DNA from: Chloroflexota bacterium
GTDB taxonomy: Bacteria > Chloroflexota > Dehalococcoidia > DSTF01 > JACRBR01
Reading direction: 5' to 3'
Assembly (NCBI GenBank): GCA_021813085.1
Contig: JAKAMA010000024.1
Span: 1-12,934, forward strand
DNA: 12,934 nt
Shown: positions 1-6,242 of the stretch, one piece after another
Layout of the letters: every line of letters starts with the position of its first letter
Position numbering within the stretch: the stretch's first letter is position 1
Position numbers and translations under genes: made by a program
Notes under the pieces: model-generated
Seen by the model: only the letters and a program-made list of their open reading frames with translations
What the model was told of the DNA's origin: nothing
Databases searched by the model: none

Positions 1-1
1 G

Positions 2-346
2 GCCGCCTTCGCCGGCATCGGCGCCTTCGCCGCGGCGTTCGTCCTCTGGTTCAAGCAGCCCGAGCCGGTCACGGGCGCGGTCATCACCGCATCGCTCGTC
101 TTGAGCGGCGTCCTGTATCCGACGACGGTGCTTCCGTCCTGGCTCAGTCCGCTCGCGCGGCTCCTGCCGTTGACGCACACGATGTCGGCGCTCCGCGGGA
201 CGCTGCTCGGCAACGCGTCGGCGGCATCGCTGGCGGGCGAGGTTGCGGCCCTCGCGGGATTCGCCCTGCTGCTGCCGCTCGGCCTCCTGGCATTCCAGTT
301 TGCCATCCGGCAGGCGAAGGACGCCGGGTCGCTGAGTCACTACTAG
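2..346 (+). CDS. ABC-2 type transporter permease, C-terminal fragment (5' end outside window)
   Basis: The frame is open from the window edge to the TAG at 344-346, giving about 114 C-terminal residues of an integral membrane protein. Two hydrophobic segments are visible at the start (AAFAGIGAFAAAFVLW) and near the end (ALAGFALLLPLGLLAFQFAI). Between them lies the stretch VLPSWLSPLARLLPLTHTMS followed by ALRGTLLGN, which is typical of the last part of ABC-2 permeases: a loop before the final helix with a PLTH-A-RG pattern. Family members form the membrane channel of drug, polysaccharide or peptide exporters and need a separate ATPase, presumably encoded upstream. The next gene starts 17 bp after the stop on the same strand with its own ribosome-binding site, so the two are probably co-transcribed. 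The substrate cannot be told from this fragment. Confidence 0.85.
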   Translation, partial: AAFAGIGAFAAAFVLWFKQPEPVTGAVITASLVLSGVLYPTTVLPSWLSPLARLLPLTHTMSALRGTLLGNASAASLAGEVAALAGFALLLPLGLLAFQFAIRQAKDAGSLSHY

Positions 347-360
347 GGAAGGAGCGGAGG
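347..360 (+). promoter_or_regulatory. Ribosome-binding site for the nucleotidyltransferase-like gene
   Basis: The run GGAAGGAGCGGAGG sits between the permease stop codon (344-346) and the GTG at 364. Its AAGGAG core (349-354) is 9 bp from that GTG, which supports 364 as the start over the ATG at 418. Confidence 0.7.
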
Positions 361-363
361 CTG

Positions 364-1467
364 GTGCCAGATCGAAAGGGAGCGCGCCACGGGTCGCCGG
401 AAGCCGCGTTCATCACCATGGCGCTGCGGGGCCCGGAGCCGTGCGGGTCGCCGGCGCTCGGTGAGCTCGCGGCAGAGGTGCGGGACTGGGACGCCGTCGG
501 AGCGATGAGCGCCGCGCACGGGATCTCACCCTGGCTCCTCCGGACCGTCGCGCGCGCCGGGATCGCCGGCCTGATCGACCGGGACGTGCTGTCCACCATG
601 CGGCGCCAGGCGTTCGCGTCGGCGATGCTGTCGCTGGCGCTGACGGAGGCGCTCGAAGGCGCGCTCCTGTCGTTCGAAGATGCGGGCATCCCGGTCATCG
701 TGCTCAAGGGCCCCGTCGTCGCCGAGCAGTATCCCGGACCGGAGTTGCGTCCCTATCGCGACCTGGACCTGCTCGTCCCGCTCGACCGCCACGCGGAGGT
801 CGCCGCCGCGTGCGCCCGCCTCGGCTACGAGGTGATCGACGATCACGGTGGCGTATCGGCGAAGACCACCAGCGGGCACCTGTTCCCGTTCGAGACGGTG
901 TTCGCCCACCGGGAGTCCGGGGTACTGCTGGACGTGCACTATGACCCGCTCCAGCTCGGCCTGCGGCCGCGCGACGGCGATGGCATGTGGCGGCGCTGCG
1001 AGCCGTGGACCTTCCAGCGCACCGCCGCGAAGCGGCCGGCGCTCGACGACCTGGTGCTGTTGCTGACGGTGCATCTCCACCGGCACGGCTTCGGCCGCCT
1101 GATCTGGTGCAAGGACCTGGACCTGATCCTGCGCCGGGACGGGGCGCGGCTCGACTGGGAATGGCTGGCCGCGTCGGCGCGGGCGGAAGGCGTCGAGAGC
1201 TCGCTCACCAGCATGTTGCGCCTGCTCCAGCGGGTGCTGGACACGCCGCTGCCGGACGCTGCCGCGGCGCTCACGAAGGGCACGTACGCGACCTTGCTCC
1301 ACCGGCTCCTCTGGCCCGACGACCAGGTGCTCGGACTGCGGCCCATGCGCTGGCGGCGCGCGGTGCAGTTCGTCCCGGAGGACGGCCTGCGGGGCGCGCT
1401 GCCTTCGCTGGTCTTCATGGGACGCCGCACGGACAAGATCAAGTCGCTCCTGCGCCGCCCGCAGTGA
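364..1467 (+). CDS. Nucleotidyltransferase-like protein, NTP_transf_5 (PF14907) family
   Basis: A 367-residue soluble protein. The family hallmark is plain: VIVLKGPVVAEQYP at about 111-123, then RPYRDLDLLVP at about 129-139 with the paired Asp of a nucleotidyltransferase-type metal site, then LLDVHYDPLQ at about 188-197. Members belong to the polymerase-beta-like nucleotidyltransferase superfamily, are often described only as uncharacterised, and recur in exopolysaccharide and lasso-peptide/RiPP gene clusters. The GTG start at 364 follows a strong Shine-Dalgarno run; an in-frame ATG at 418 is the alternative. The gene lies 17 bp behind an ABC-2 permease, so a role in making or modifying an exported polymer or peptide is a reasonable inference. 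The actual substrate is unknown. It converges on pstA. Confidence 0.85.
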   Translation: MPDRKGARHGSPEAAFITMALRGPEPCGSPALGELAAEVRDWDAVGAMSAAHGISPWLLRTVARAGIAGLIDRDVLSTMRRQAFASAMLSLALTEALEGALLSFEDAGIPVIVLKGPVVAEQYPGPELRPYRDLDLLVPLDRHAEVAAACARLGYEVIDDHGGVSAKTTSGHLFPFETVFAHRESGVLLDVHYDPLQLGLRPRDGDGMWRRCEPWTFQRTAAKRPALDDLVLLLTVHLHRHGFGRLIWCKDLDLILRRDGARLDWEWLAASARAEGVESSLTSMLRLLQRVLDTPLPDAAAALTKGTYATLLHRLLWPDDQVLGLRPMRWRRAVQFVPEDGLRGALPSLVFMGRRTDKIKSLLRRPQ

Positions 1468-1470
1468 AGC

Positions 1471-1505
1471 GTCCGCCTTGGGCAGAGATTCGCTCACGGG
1501 CGGAC
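1471..1505 (+). terminator. Inverted repeat after the nucleotidyltransferase gene, possible terminator
   Basis: GTCCGCC at 1471-1477 is matched by its reverse complement GGCGGAC at 1499-1505, separated by 21 bases, starting four bases after the stop codon. There is no T-run. A GC-rich stretch with a repeated 10-mer GCGCCGGGCG (1534-1543 and 1560-1569) follows before the end of pstA. Together they could end transcription of the two convergent units, but this is weak. Confidence 0.3.
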
Positions 1506-1588
1506 ACGGGAAGCTGGACGGTGGAAGATGGAAGCGCCGGGCGCTGCCCCGACGGGCCGGCGCCGGGCGGCCGGCGCGCTCGCCGCGA

Positions 1589-2461
1589 TCAGGAGACGGC
1601 CGGCCGCCGGAAGAGGAGCCGCATCGCCAGGGCGAAGCAGAGGACGAGGCCGACGAGCACGAGCGAGGCCGCCCACGCCTGCTCGTGCCAGACCTTGTAC
1701 GGCCCGCTCGCGTACAGATAGATCCGGAGCGGCAACGCGTCCATCGGCTGCTTCAGCGCGGTGCTCGTCACGCTGTTGCCGAGGGCCGTGAAGAGCAGGG
1801 GCGCCGCCTCGCCGGCGATGCGGGCGACGCTCAACACCACGCCGGTGACGATGCCGTTGAGGGCGGCCGGTACCACCACCTTGACGACCGTCTTCCAGCG
1901 CGGCACGCCGAGCGCGTACGAGGCCTCGCGCACGGAGTGCGGCACGAGCGCGAGCATCTCGTCGGTGATGCGCGCGACGCCGGGGATAAGGATCACGGCG
2001 AGCGCCAGGGCGCCGGCGATGGCGCTGAAGTTGCCCATCGGCACGACGACCAGGCCGTAGATGAAGAGGCCGACGATGATCGAGGGGACGCCCGCGAGCA
2101 CATCGATCAGGAAGCGCACCACCACGGCCGCGCGGCCGCTCGCGTACTCGCGCACGTAGATCCCGGTGAGGACCGCGATGGGCGTGCCGATCAGCGTGCC
2201 CAGCCCGACCATGATCATGCTGCCGACGATGGCCGGCTTGATGCCGCCGCCCGCCTGGCCGACGGGCCGCGGCCCGGCGGTGAAGAGCGAGAGGCGCAGG
2301 GCGGGCAGCCCCTGGCTGGCCACGTAGTACAGCACGAGCAGGAGCGGCAGCACGGCGACCGCGGCCGCGATCCAGATCAGCGTGCGCATGGCGCGGTCCT
2401 CGACCGTGCGCCGCCGCATCGAGCGGGCACCGAGGGGCGGCCGTCCGTCCGCCGCCGTCAT
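1589..2461 (-). CDS. pstA: Phosphate ABC transporter permease PstA
   Basis: A 290-residue inner-membrane permease that, with PstC, forms the phosphate channel of the Pst high-affinity importer. Hydrophobic segments are at about 27-48, 77-103, 113-142, 146-165, 195-218 and 262-284. The cytoplasmic EAA loop that docks the PstB ATPase is at about 179-203 (REASYALGVPRWKTVVKVVV), and AGVPSIIVGLFIYG at 123-136 is typical of PstA. The start is set by an ATGA overlap: the ATG at 2461 shares bases with the TGA of pstC, implying translational coupling. A later in-frame ATG (residue 25) would drop a short basic N-terminus. Unusually, no pstB or phoU follows; the gene is last in its operon and ends 121 bp from a convergent stop. 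Length is normal for the family. Confidence 0.95.
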   Translation of the reverse strand: MTAADGRPPLGARSMRRRTVEDRAMRTLIWIAAAVAVLPLLLVLYYVASQGLPALRLSLFTAGPRPVGQAGGGIKPAIVGSMIMVGLGTLIGTPIAVLTGIYVREYASGRAAVVVRFLIDVLAGVPSIIVGLFIYGLVVVPMGNFSAIAGALALAVILIPGVARITDEMLALVPHSVREASYALGVPRWKTVVKVVVPAALNGIVTGVVLSVARIAGEAAPLLFTALGNSVTSTALKQPMDALPLRIYLYASGPYKVWHEQAWAASLVLVGLVLCFALAMRLLFRRPAVS

Positions 2462-3441
2462 ACCAGCACCCCTCCCGCGCGCTCGCCGCCGGTGACCTTC
2501 CAGACCAGCAGCCGCGCGACGATGTTGATCAGCAGGGTCACCAGGAACAGCACCAGCCCGACCTCGATGAGCGTGCTGCGATAGAGGCTCGTCGTCGCCT
2601 CCGCGAACTCGTTGGCGATGAGGGCGGACATCGTGTAGCCGGGGTGGAACAGGGAAATCGTGATCGACGGCGACGCGCCGATCACCATCGCCACGGCGAG
2701 CGTCTCGCCGACACCGCGGGCGAGGCCGAGGATGCTGGCGCCGATGATGCCGCTGCGCGCGAAGGGTAGCACCGCGATGCGCATCATCTCCCAGCGCGTC
2801 GCGCCGAGCGCGAACGCGGCTTCGCGCTGCGACTGCGGCACGGCGGCGATGACGTCGCGCGAGACGGCGGCGACGGTGGGCAGCACCATCACCGTCAACA
2901 CGACGATCGCGGTCAGGTAGCCGATGCCGATCGGGTAGCCGGAGAACAGCGGGACGCCGCCGAAGTGGTCGTGCAGCGGCGTCTCGACGTAGACGCGCAG
3001 CCACGGCGCCAGCACGAAGATGCCCCAGAGGCCGTAGACGACGCTCGGGATCGCGGCCAGCATCTCCACCATGAAGCTGACGGGCCGAGCGAGGACGCGC
3101 GGCGCCAGCTCGACGAGAAACAGCGCGACGCCGACGCCGAGCGCCGTCGCCAGGAGCATGGCGGAGACAGCCGTGAGCAGCGTTCCGTAGAAGAACGGGA
3201 GGATGCCGAAGACCTCGTGCACCGGGTCCCACGTGCTCGTCCAGAGGAACGACCAGCCGTTCGCCGCGAACGACGGCCGCGAGCGGAGCACCAGCTCGAC
3301 GAGCAGGCCAATGAGGATACCGAGGACGAGCGTCACCGCGAGCAGGAGGATGCCGCGGAAGAGGATCTCGCCCAGCGCCGGCCGGCGGCCGCCAACGATG
3401 TCTGCGATCTGGTCCCTGGCACGGAGGTCGTTGGCCTGCAT
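2458..3441 (-). CDS. pstC: Phosphate ABC transporter permease PstC
   Basis: A 327-residue membrane permease, partner of PstA in the Pst phosphate importer. There is a cytoplasmic N-terminus, then a first helix at about 28-52, FFYGTLLTAVSAMLLATALG near 83-102, MVEMLAAIPSVVYGLWGIFV at 124-143, and the EAA loop at about 206-234 (REAAFALGATRWEMMRIAVL), followed by GETLAVAMVIGA at 245-256, a PstC signature. Helices between these give the usual six. The ATG at 3441 has no strong Shine-Dalgarno; translation may depend on the pstS message. It lies 113 bp downstream of pstS, a gap filled with two hairpins, and overlaps pstA by four bases. Confidence 0.95.
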   Translation of the reverse strand: MQANDLRARDQIADIVGGRRPALGEILFRGILLLAVTLVLGILIGLLVELVLRSRPSFAANGWSFLWTSTWDPVHEVFGILPFFYGTLLTAVSAMLLATALGVGVALFLVELAPRVLARPVSFMVEMLAAIPSVVYGLWGIFVLAPWLRVYVETPLHDHFGGVPLFSGYPIGIGYLTAIVVLTVMVLPTVAAVSRDVIAAVPQSQREAAFALGATRWEMMRIAVLPFARSGIIGASILGLARGVGETLAVAMVIGASPSITISLFHPGYTMSALIANEFAEATTSLYRSTLIEVGLVLFLVTLLINIVARLLVWKVTGGERAGGVLV

Positions 3442-3460
3442 ACGCGCGCGCTCGAATCCA

Positions 3461-3517
3461 GCCCGCCACCAGCGGGCGCTGCGCGACCCTGGCGGGCGAC
3501 GGACGCGCCCGCCAGGG
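3461..3517 (-). promoter_or_regulatory. Tandem hairpins between pstS and pstC
   Basis: Two perfect inverted repeats lie in the pstS-pstC gap. The larger has a 12-bp stem, CCCTGGCGGGCG at 3487-3498 paired with 3506-3517, and a 7-base loop. The smaller has a 6-bp stem, 3461-3466 with 3472-3477, and a 5-base loop. Neither is followed by a U-tract in the direction of transcription. In many binding-protein transporters such a hairpin protects the binding-protein message or partly stops transcription so that the binding protein exceeds the permeases; that role is inferred here. Confidence 0.65.
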
Positions 3518-3554
3518 CCACACCGTTACATGCTGATCGCTCTCCGCGCGGCGG

Positions 3555-4781
3555 TCAGCCGCCGAGCGCTGGCTGGCCGCCGATTGTGATGCTCTTCAGC
3601 GCCTGCTCGGCCTTCTGCACGAGGTTGGGCGCCATCGCCGAATAGTCTACCTGTGCGGCGTACTTCTGTCCGTCGTGGATCGCCCACCAGAGGAAATCCA
3701 CCATCGCCTTCACCTCGGCCGACTTGCTGGCCGGGTAGTCCTTGTAGAGCAGGACCCACGTGCTGGCGCCGATCGGGTACGCCGTTGGAGCGCTCGCCGG
3801 CGGGTTGACGATGAGGAAGCGCAGGTCGGCGGGCGCCGTCGGCACCTGCGCGGCCACGGCGGCGGTGGTCGAGGCCAGCGTCGGCGCGATGAAGTTGCCG
3901 GCGGCGTTCTTGACCGACGCGACGGGGAGCTTGTTCTGGAGCGCGTAGGACAGCTCGACGTAACCGATGGTGCCGGGGGCGTTCGTCACGGCCGCGGTGA
4001 CACCCTCGCTGCCCTTGCCGCCGACGCCGCCCGGCCAGTTGACGGAGAGGCCGGCGCCCACCTTCGCCTTCCAGTCAGCGTTCACCTCCGCGAGAAAGCT
4101 GGTGAAGTTCATCGTCGTGCCGGAGCCGTCGCTGCGGTGCACCGGCGTGATGCCGAGGTCGGGCAGCGAGACGCCCGGGTTGTCGGCCTGGATCGCGGGG
4201 TCGTTCCATTTCTTGATCGTACCGAGGTAGATGCCGGCGATCGTGTCGGGGCTGAAGTTGAGCTTCGCGCTGAAGCCGGGAATGTTGTACGTCAGCGCGA
4301 CGGCCCAGTGGATCACGGGGATGTTGAGGACGGCGCCGCCGGCCTTCTGGATCTGCTGGTCGTTGAGGTAGATGTCCGACGCGCCGAAGTCCACGGTCTT
4401 CGCGGTGAACTGCGAAATGCCGCCGCCGGAGCCGATGGAGCCGTAGTTCAGCGACACGCCGGGCGCGACGTCCTTGTGGTAGATGTCCGCGATGGTCGTG
4501 ATGAACGGCGTCAGCGCGGTCGAGCCGGCACCCGTGATCTGCGCCTGATCCTTCTTGCCGACGTCGGCGGGCGGTGTGATCGCCGACGCTGAACCTGGGG
4601 CGCTGGCCGTCGCGCCACCCGCCGGGCTCGTCGTGGGCCCCGGCGCCGCCGCGGCGGCCGTCGCCGTCTTGTCGGCGCTGCTCGTACCGCTTCCGCACGC
4701 CGCGAGCAGCAGCGCGCGCGCGATGGCGCCGGCCGCGGTCAGCGCGAGCAGGCGCCCCTTCCCCCGTCTCTTCGTGATCAC
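3555..4781 (-). CDS. pstS: Phosphate-binding lipoprotein PstS
   Basis: A 408-residue solute-binding lipoprotein that captures phosphate outside the membrane and delivers it to PstC/PstA. It has a basic N-terminus (KRRGKGR), a hydrophobic core and a lipobox LLAAC with the lipidated Cys at 29. An Ala/Thr/Pro/Ser-rich spacer of about 50 residues (31-78) follows. The phosphate-site motifs are all present: GAGST at 84-88, SIGSGGG at 115-121, DFGASD at 131-136 and HRSDGSGTT at 215-223. Translation starts at GTG 4781, preceded by GAGGAG and GAGGGG runs. It is first in the pstS-pstC-pstA operon and has an array of Pho-box-like repeats about 80-120 bp upstream, so induction by phosphate starvation is expected. 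The long linker suggests a thick or distant cell envelope layer. Confidence 0.96.
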   Translation of the reverse strand: MITKRRGKGRLLALTAAGAIARALLLAACGSGTSSADKTATAAAAAPGPTTSPAGGATASAPGSASAITPPADVGKKDQAQITGAGSTALTPFITTIADIYHKDVAPGVSLNYGSIGSGGGISQFTAKTVDFGASDIYLNDQQIQKAGGAVLNIPVIHWAVALTYNIPGFSAKLNFSPDTIAGIYLGTIKKWNDPAIQADNPGVSLPDLGITPVHRSDGSGTTMNFTSFLAEVNADWKAKVGAGLSVNWPGGVGGKGSEGVTAAVTNAPGTIGYVELSYALQNKLPVASVKNAAGNFIAPTLASTTAAVAAQVPTAPADLRFLIVNPPASAPTAYPIGASTWVLLYKDYPASKSAEVKAMVDFLWWAIHDGQKYAAQVDYSAMAPNLVQKAEQALKSITIGGQPALGG

Positions 4782-4784
4782 AGG

Positions 4785-4797
4785 CCCCTCACTCCTC
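4785..4797 (-). promoter_or_regulatory. Ribosome-binding site of pstS
   Basis: Read on the minus strand, GAGGAGTGAGGGG ends 3 bases before the GTG at 4781. Two purine runs lie at acceptable distances (GAGGGG at 3 bases, AGGAG at 10). This supports the GTG start and the intact lipoprotein signal sequence. Confidence 0.7.
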
Positions 4798-4808
4798 TCA
4801 ACGTTCCA

Positions 4809-4823
4809 CGCGGACCGTCCGCG
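4809..4823 (-). promoter_or_regulatory. 15-bp palindrome in the pstS leader
   Basis: CGCGGAC-C-GTCCGCG is a perfect 7+1+7 palindrome lying between the proposed pstS -10 box and its ribosome-binding site. It could be a protein operator or, as RNA, a 5-bp stem with a 5-base loop in the leader. Its function is unknown. Confidence 0.4.
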
Positions 4824-4846
4824 CCGGATCGGATGCTCATGGGCCG

Positions 4847-4900
4847 AGCGTAGCGGGCGCCGTTTAACGGGCGATTAAGCGCCATTAACGCCGGGTAAAG
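4847..4900 (-). promoter_or_regulatory. pstS promoter: Pho-box array (4862-4900) and -10 box (4847-4852)
   Basis: On the minus strand, heptamers begin at 4900 (CTTTACC), 4889 (GTTAATG), 4879 (CTTAATC) and 4868 (GTTAAAC), giving spacings of 11, 10 and 11 bp. This is the one-helical-turn direct-repeat layout of PhoB/PhoP sites; compare the Bacillus TTAACA repeats and the Streptomyces GTTCACC repeats. A TACGCT hexamer starts 16 bases after the start of the last box and can serve as the -10, the boxes standing in for a -35. This leaves a leader of about 60 bases before pstS. Confidence 0.7.
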
Positions 4901-4953
4901 GCGCCCGTCGCCCGTGGGGCGGCCCCCGCCGCGCTCGCCAGCACCATCTCGTC

Positions 4954-5019
4954 GTTCACGGAACGCTAACAGGCCCGTAACGCGGGTTAACCCTCCGTCC
5001 AGGCATGTCGATGTATCTT
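4954..5019 (+). promoter_or_regulatory. Promoter of the histidine phosphatase gene: Pho-box array (4954-4992) and -10 box (5014-5019)
   Basis: On the plus strand, heptamers begin at 4954 (GTTCACG), 4965 (GCTAACA), 4976 (CGTAACG) and 4986 (GTTAACC), with spacings of 11, 11 and 10 bp. They share the GTTAAC-like consensus of the pstS array but face the other gene. A degenerate fifth unit (GTCCAGG, 4997) may be present. TATCTT at 5014-5019 is the likely -10. The two arrays back on to each other in one 273-bp divergent region. Confidence 0.65.
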
Positions 5020-5054
5020 GCATGCAGGGAGCCGCATTCGGCAGGGAGAACATC

Positions 5055-5801
5055 GTGAATCAAACCGCCATCGACCAGCAATCCCGTGATGGGCGCGGCG
5101 CCGCTGCGCCGGCACGCGTCCCCTCCGTGTTCGAGCAGGCGTTCCTCTCCGGGGCGCAGGGCGTGACCAGCGTGCTGCTCGTCCGCCACGGGCACCAGGA
5201 CTACGACCGGGACGGCCCGGTGGGGGCGATGTTCGACCCGCCGCTGAGCGAGCTTGGGCGCAGCCAGGCGCGCCTTGTCGGCGCCGCGCTCTCGGCCGAG
5301 CATGTCGATGTGGTGTACGCCAGCCCGCTGCGGCGGGCGCTCGACACCGGCCGCGAGATCGCGCGGCGCCACGGGCTCGAGCCGGTGGTCATCGAAGACC
5401 TGCGGGAGGTCGGCATCTTTCGCGATGTGCCACCGTACGAGACGCCCCTCGGCTTCTTCGGCGAACAGCGGCTGGCCGCCGTGCGCGAGCGGATGCTGCG
5501 CGAGAAGCGCTGGGACGCCTTCCCCTACTCCGAGTCGAGCGCCGGCTTCCGCCGCCGCGTTGTCGCCGCGATGGAGTCGATCATTGCGGCGCACCCGGGC
5601 GAGCGCGTCGTCGTCGCCTGCCACGGCGGCGTGATCAATGCCTACATCGCGCACGTCGTCGACTCGGCCTACGACATGCTCTTCCAGCCCGCGCACACGT
5701 CGATCAGCGCCCTGTCCGCGCGCGACGGTACGCGGGCGCTGCAGTCGCTGAACCACGTCGGCCACCTGCTGACGGCCGAGGGCAGCTTCCACAGCGTGTA
5801 G
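5055..5801 (+). CDS. Histidine phosphatase superfamily protein (phosphoglycerate mutase-like)
   Basis: A 248-residue cytosolic protein of the RHG/phosphoglycerate-mutase fold. The catalytic signature LLVRHGHQD is at 41-49 with the nucleophile His45 next to Arg44. YASPLRRALDT at 88-98 supplies the second Arg, LREVGIF at 116-122 carries the acid/base Glu, and VACHGGVINAYI at 188-199 the second catalytic His190. About 35 residues precede the domain with no signal peptide. The GTG at 5055 is chosen because AGGGAG (5043-5048) lies 6 bp before it; an upstream in-frame GTG at 4914 would place the protein across the Pho-box array. The gene is divergent from pstS and has its own Pho-box array, so it is probably made under phosphate starvation and may release phosphate from a small cytosolic ester. 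The substrate is unknown. Confidence 0.9.
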   Translation: MNQTAIDQQSRDGRGAAAPARVPSVFEQAFLSGAQGVTSVLLVRHGHQDYDRDGPVGAMFDPPLSELGRSQARLVGAALSAEHVDVVYASPLRRALDTGREIARRHGLEPVVIEDLREVGIFRDVPPYETPLGFFGEQRLAAVRERMLREKRWDAFPYSESSAGFRRRVVAAMESIIAAHPGERVVVACHGGVINAYIAHVVDSAYDMLFQPAHTSISALSARDGTRALQSLNHVGHLLTAEGSFHSV

Positions 5802-6242
5802 CTACGCGCGCTCGTCCCTGTTTCGCGCGACGAGGACGAACGTCGAGACGCGCACCTGCATCTCCCGCAGCGTGCGCCGGAAGGCGGCGAGGCGCTCGTC
5901 GTCCGTGCCCTCGACGGCGGCAGGGTCGGGGAAGCTCCAGTGGATGCGCCGCGGCGCGCCGGAAAACACCGGACACTGTTCGGCCGCCGCGTCGCACACC
6001 GTGATCACGTAGTCGAACGTCTGGCCGTCGTACTCCGAGACGTGCTTCGACCGCTCGCCGGCGACGTCGATCCCCACGCTCGAAAGCACGCGGACGGCAT
6101 AGGGGTTGATCCCCTTCGGCATGGTGCCTGCGCTGTACACCTCGAACCGCTCGCCGCCCGCATGCCGCAGGAGGGCGGCGCCGATGATGCTGCGCGCGGA
6201 GTTGCCGGTGCAGAGGAAGAGCACGCGGACCGGATCGGTCAT
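5802..6242 (-). CDS. arsC: Arsenate reductase, low-molecular-weight phosphatase / thioredoxin-coupled type
   Basis: A 146-residue enzyme that reduces arsenate to arsenite. The phosphatase P-loop CTGNSAR is at 11-17 (Cys11 nucleophile, Arg17). The redox pair Cys83 and Cys90 lies in VCDAAAEQC, and the general acid Asp106 in FPDPA. These match Staphylococcus aureus ArsC (Cys10, Arg16, Cys82, Cys89, Asp105) with a shift of one, so it should be the thioredoxin-coupled reductase and not a plain protein tyrosine phosphatase. The ATG at 6242 overlaps the acr3 stop as ATGA, implying translational coupling. Its stop codon at 5802-5804 directly abuts the stop of the convergent histidine phosphatase with no gap. 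All key residues are intact. Confidence 0.93.
   Translation of the reverse strand: MTDPVRVLFLCTGNSARSIIGAALLRHAGGERFEVYSAGTMPKGINPYAVRVLSSVGIDVAGERSKHVSEYDGQTFDYVITVCDAAAEQCPVFSGAPRRIHWSFPDPAAVEGTDDERLAAFRRTLREMQVRVSTFVLVARNRDERA

Noticed and set aside
526..1497. Long open frame antisense to the nucleotidyltransferase-like gene
   Set aside because: Arg/Gln/His-rich, no recognisable domain; typical antisense shadow of a high-GC gene.
1534..1569. Repeated 10-mer GCGCCGGGCG between the convergent genes
   Set aside because: Likely chance in very GC-rich sequence; no array or mobile element structure around it.
2462..3523. Upstream extension of the pstA frame across pstC
   Set aside because: The frame is open by chance. 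pstA homology begins only after the ATG at 2461, and pstC is clearly coded in another frame.
4914..5054. N-terminal extension of the histidine phosphatase from an upstream GTG
   Set aside because: It would cover the Pho-box array, lacks a ribosome-binding site and has no homology-like sequence, while 5055 has AGGGAG at good spacing.
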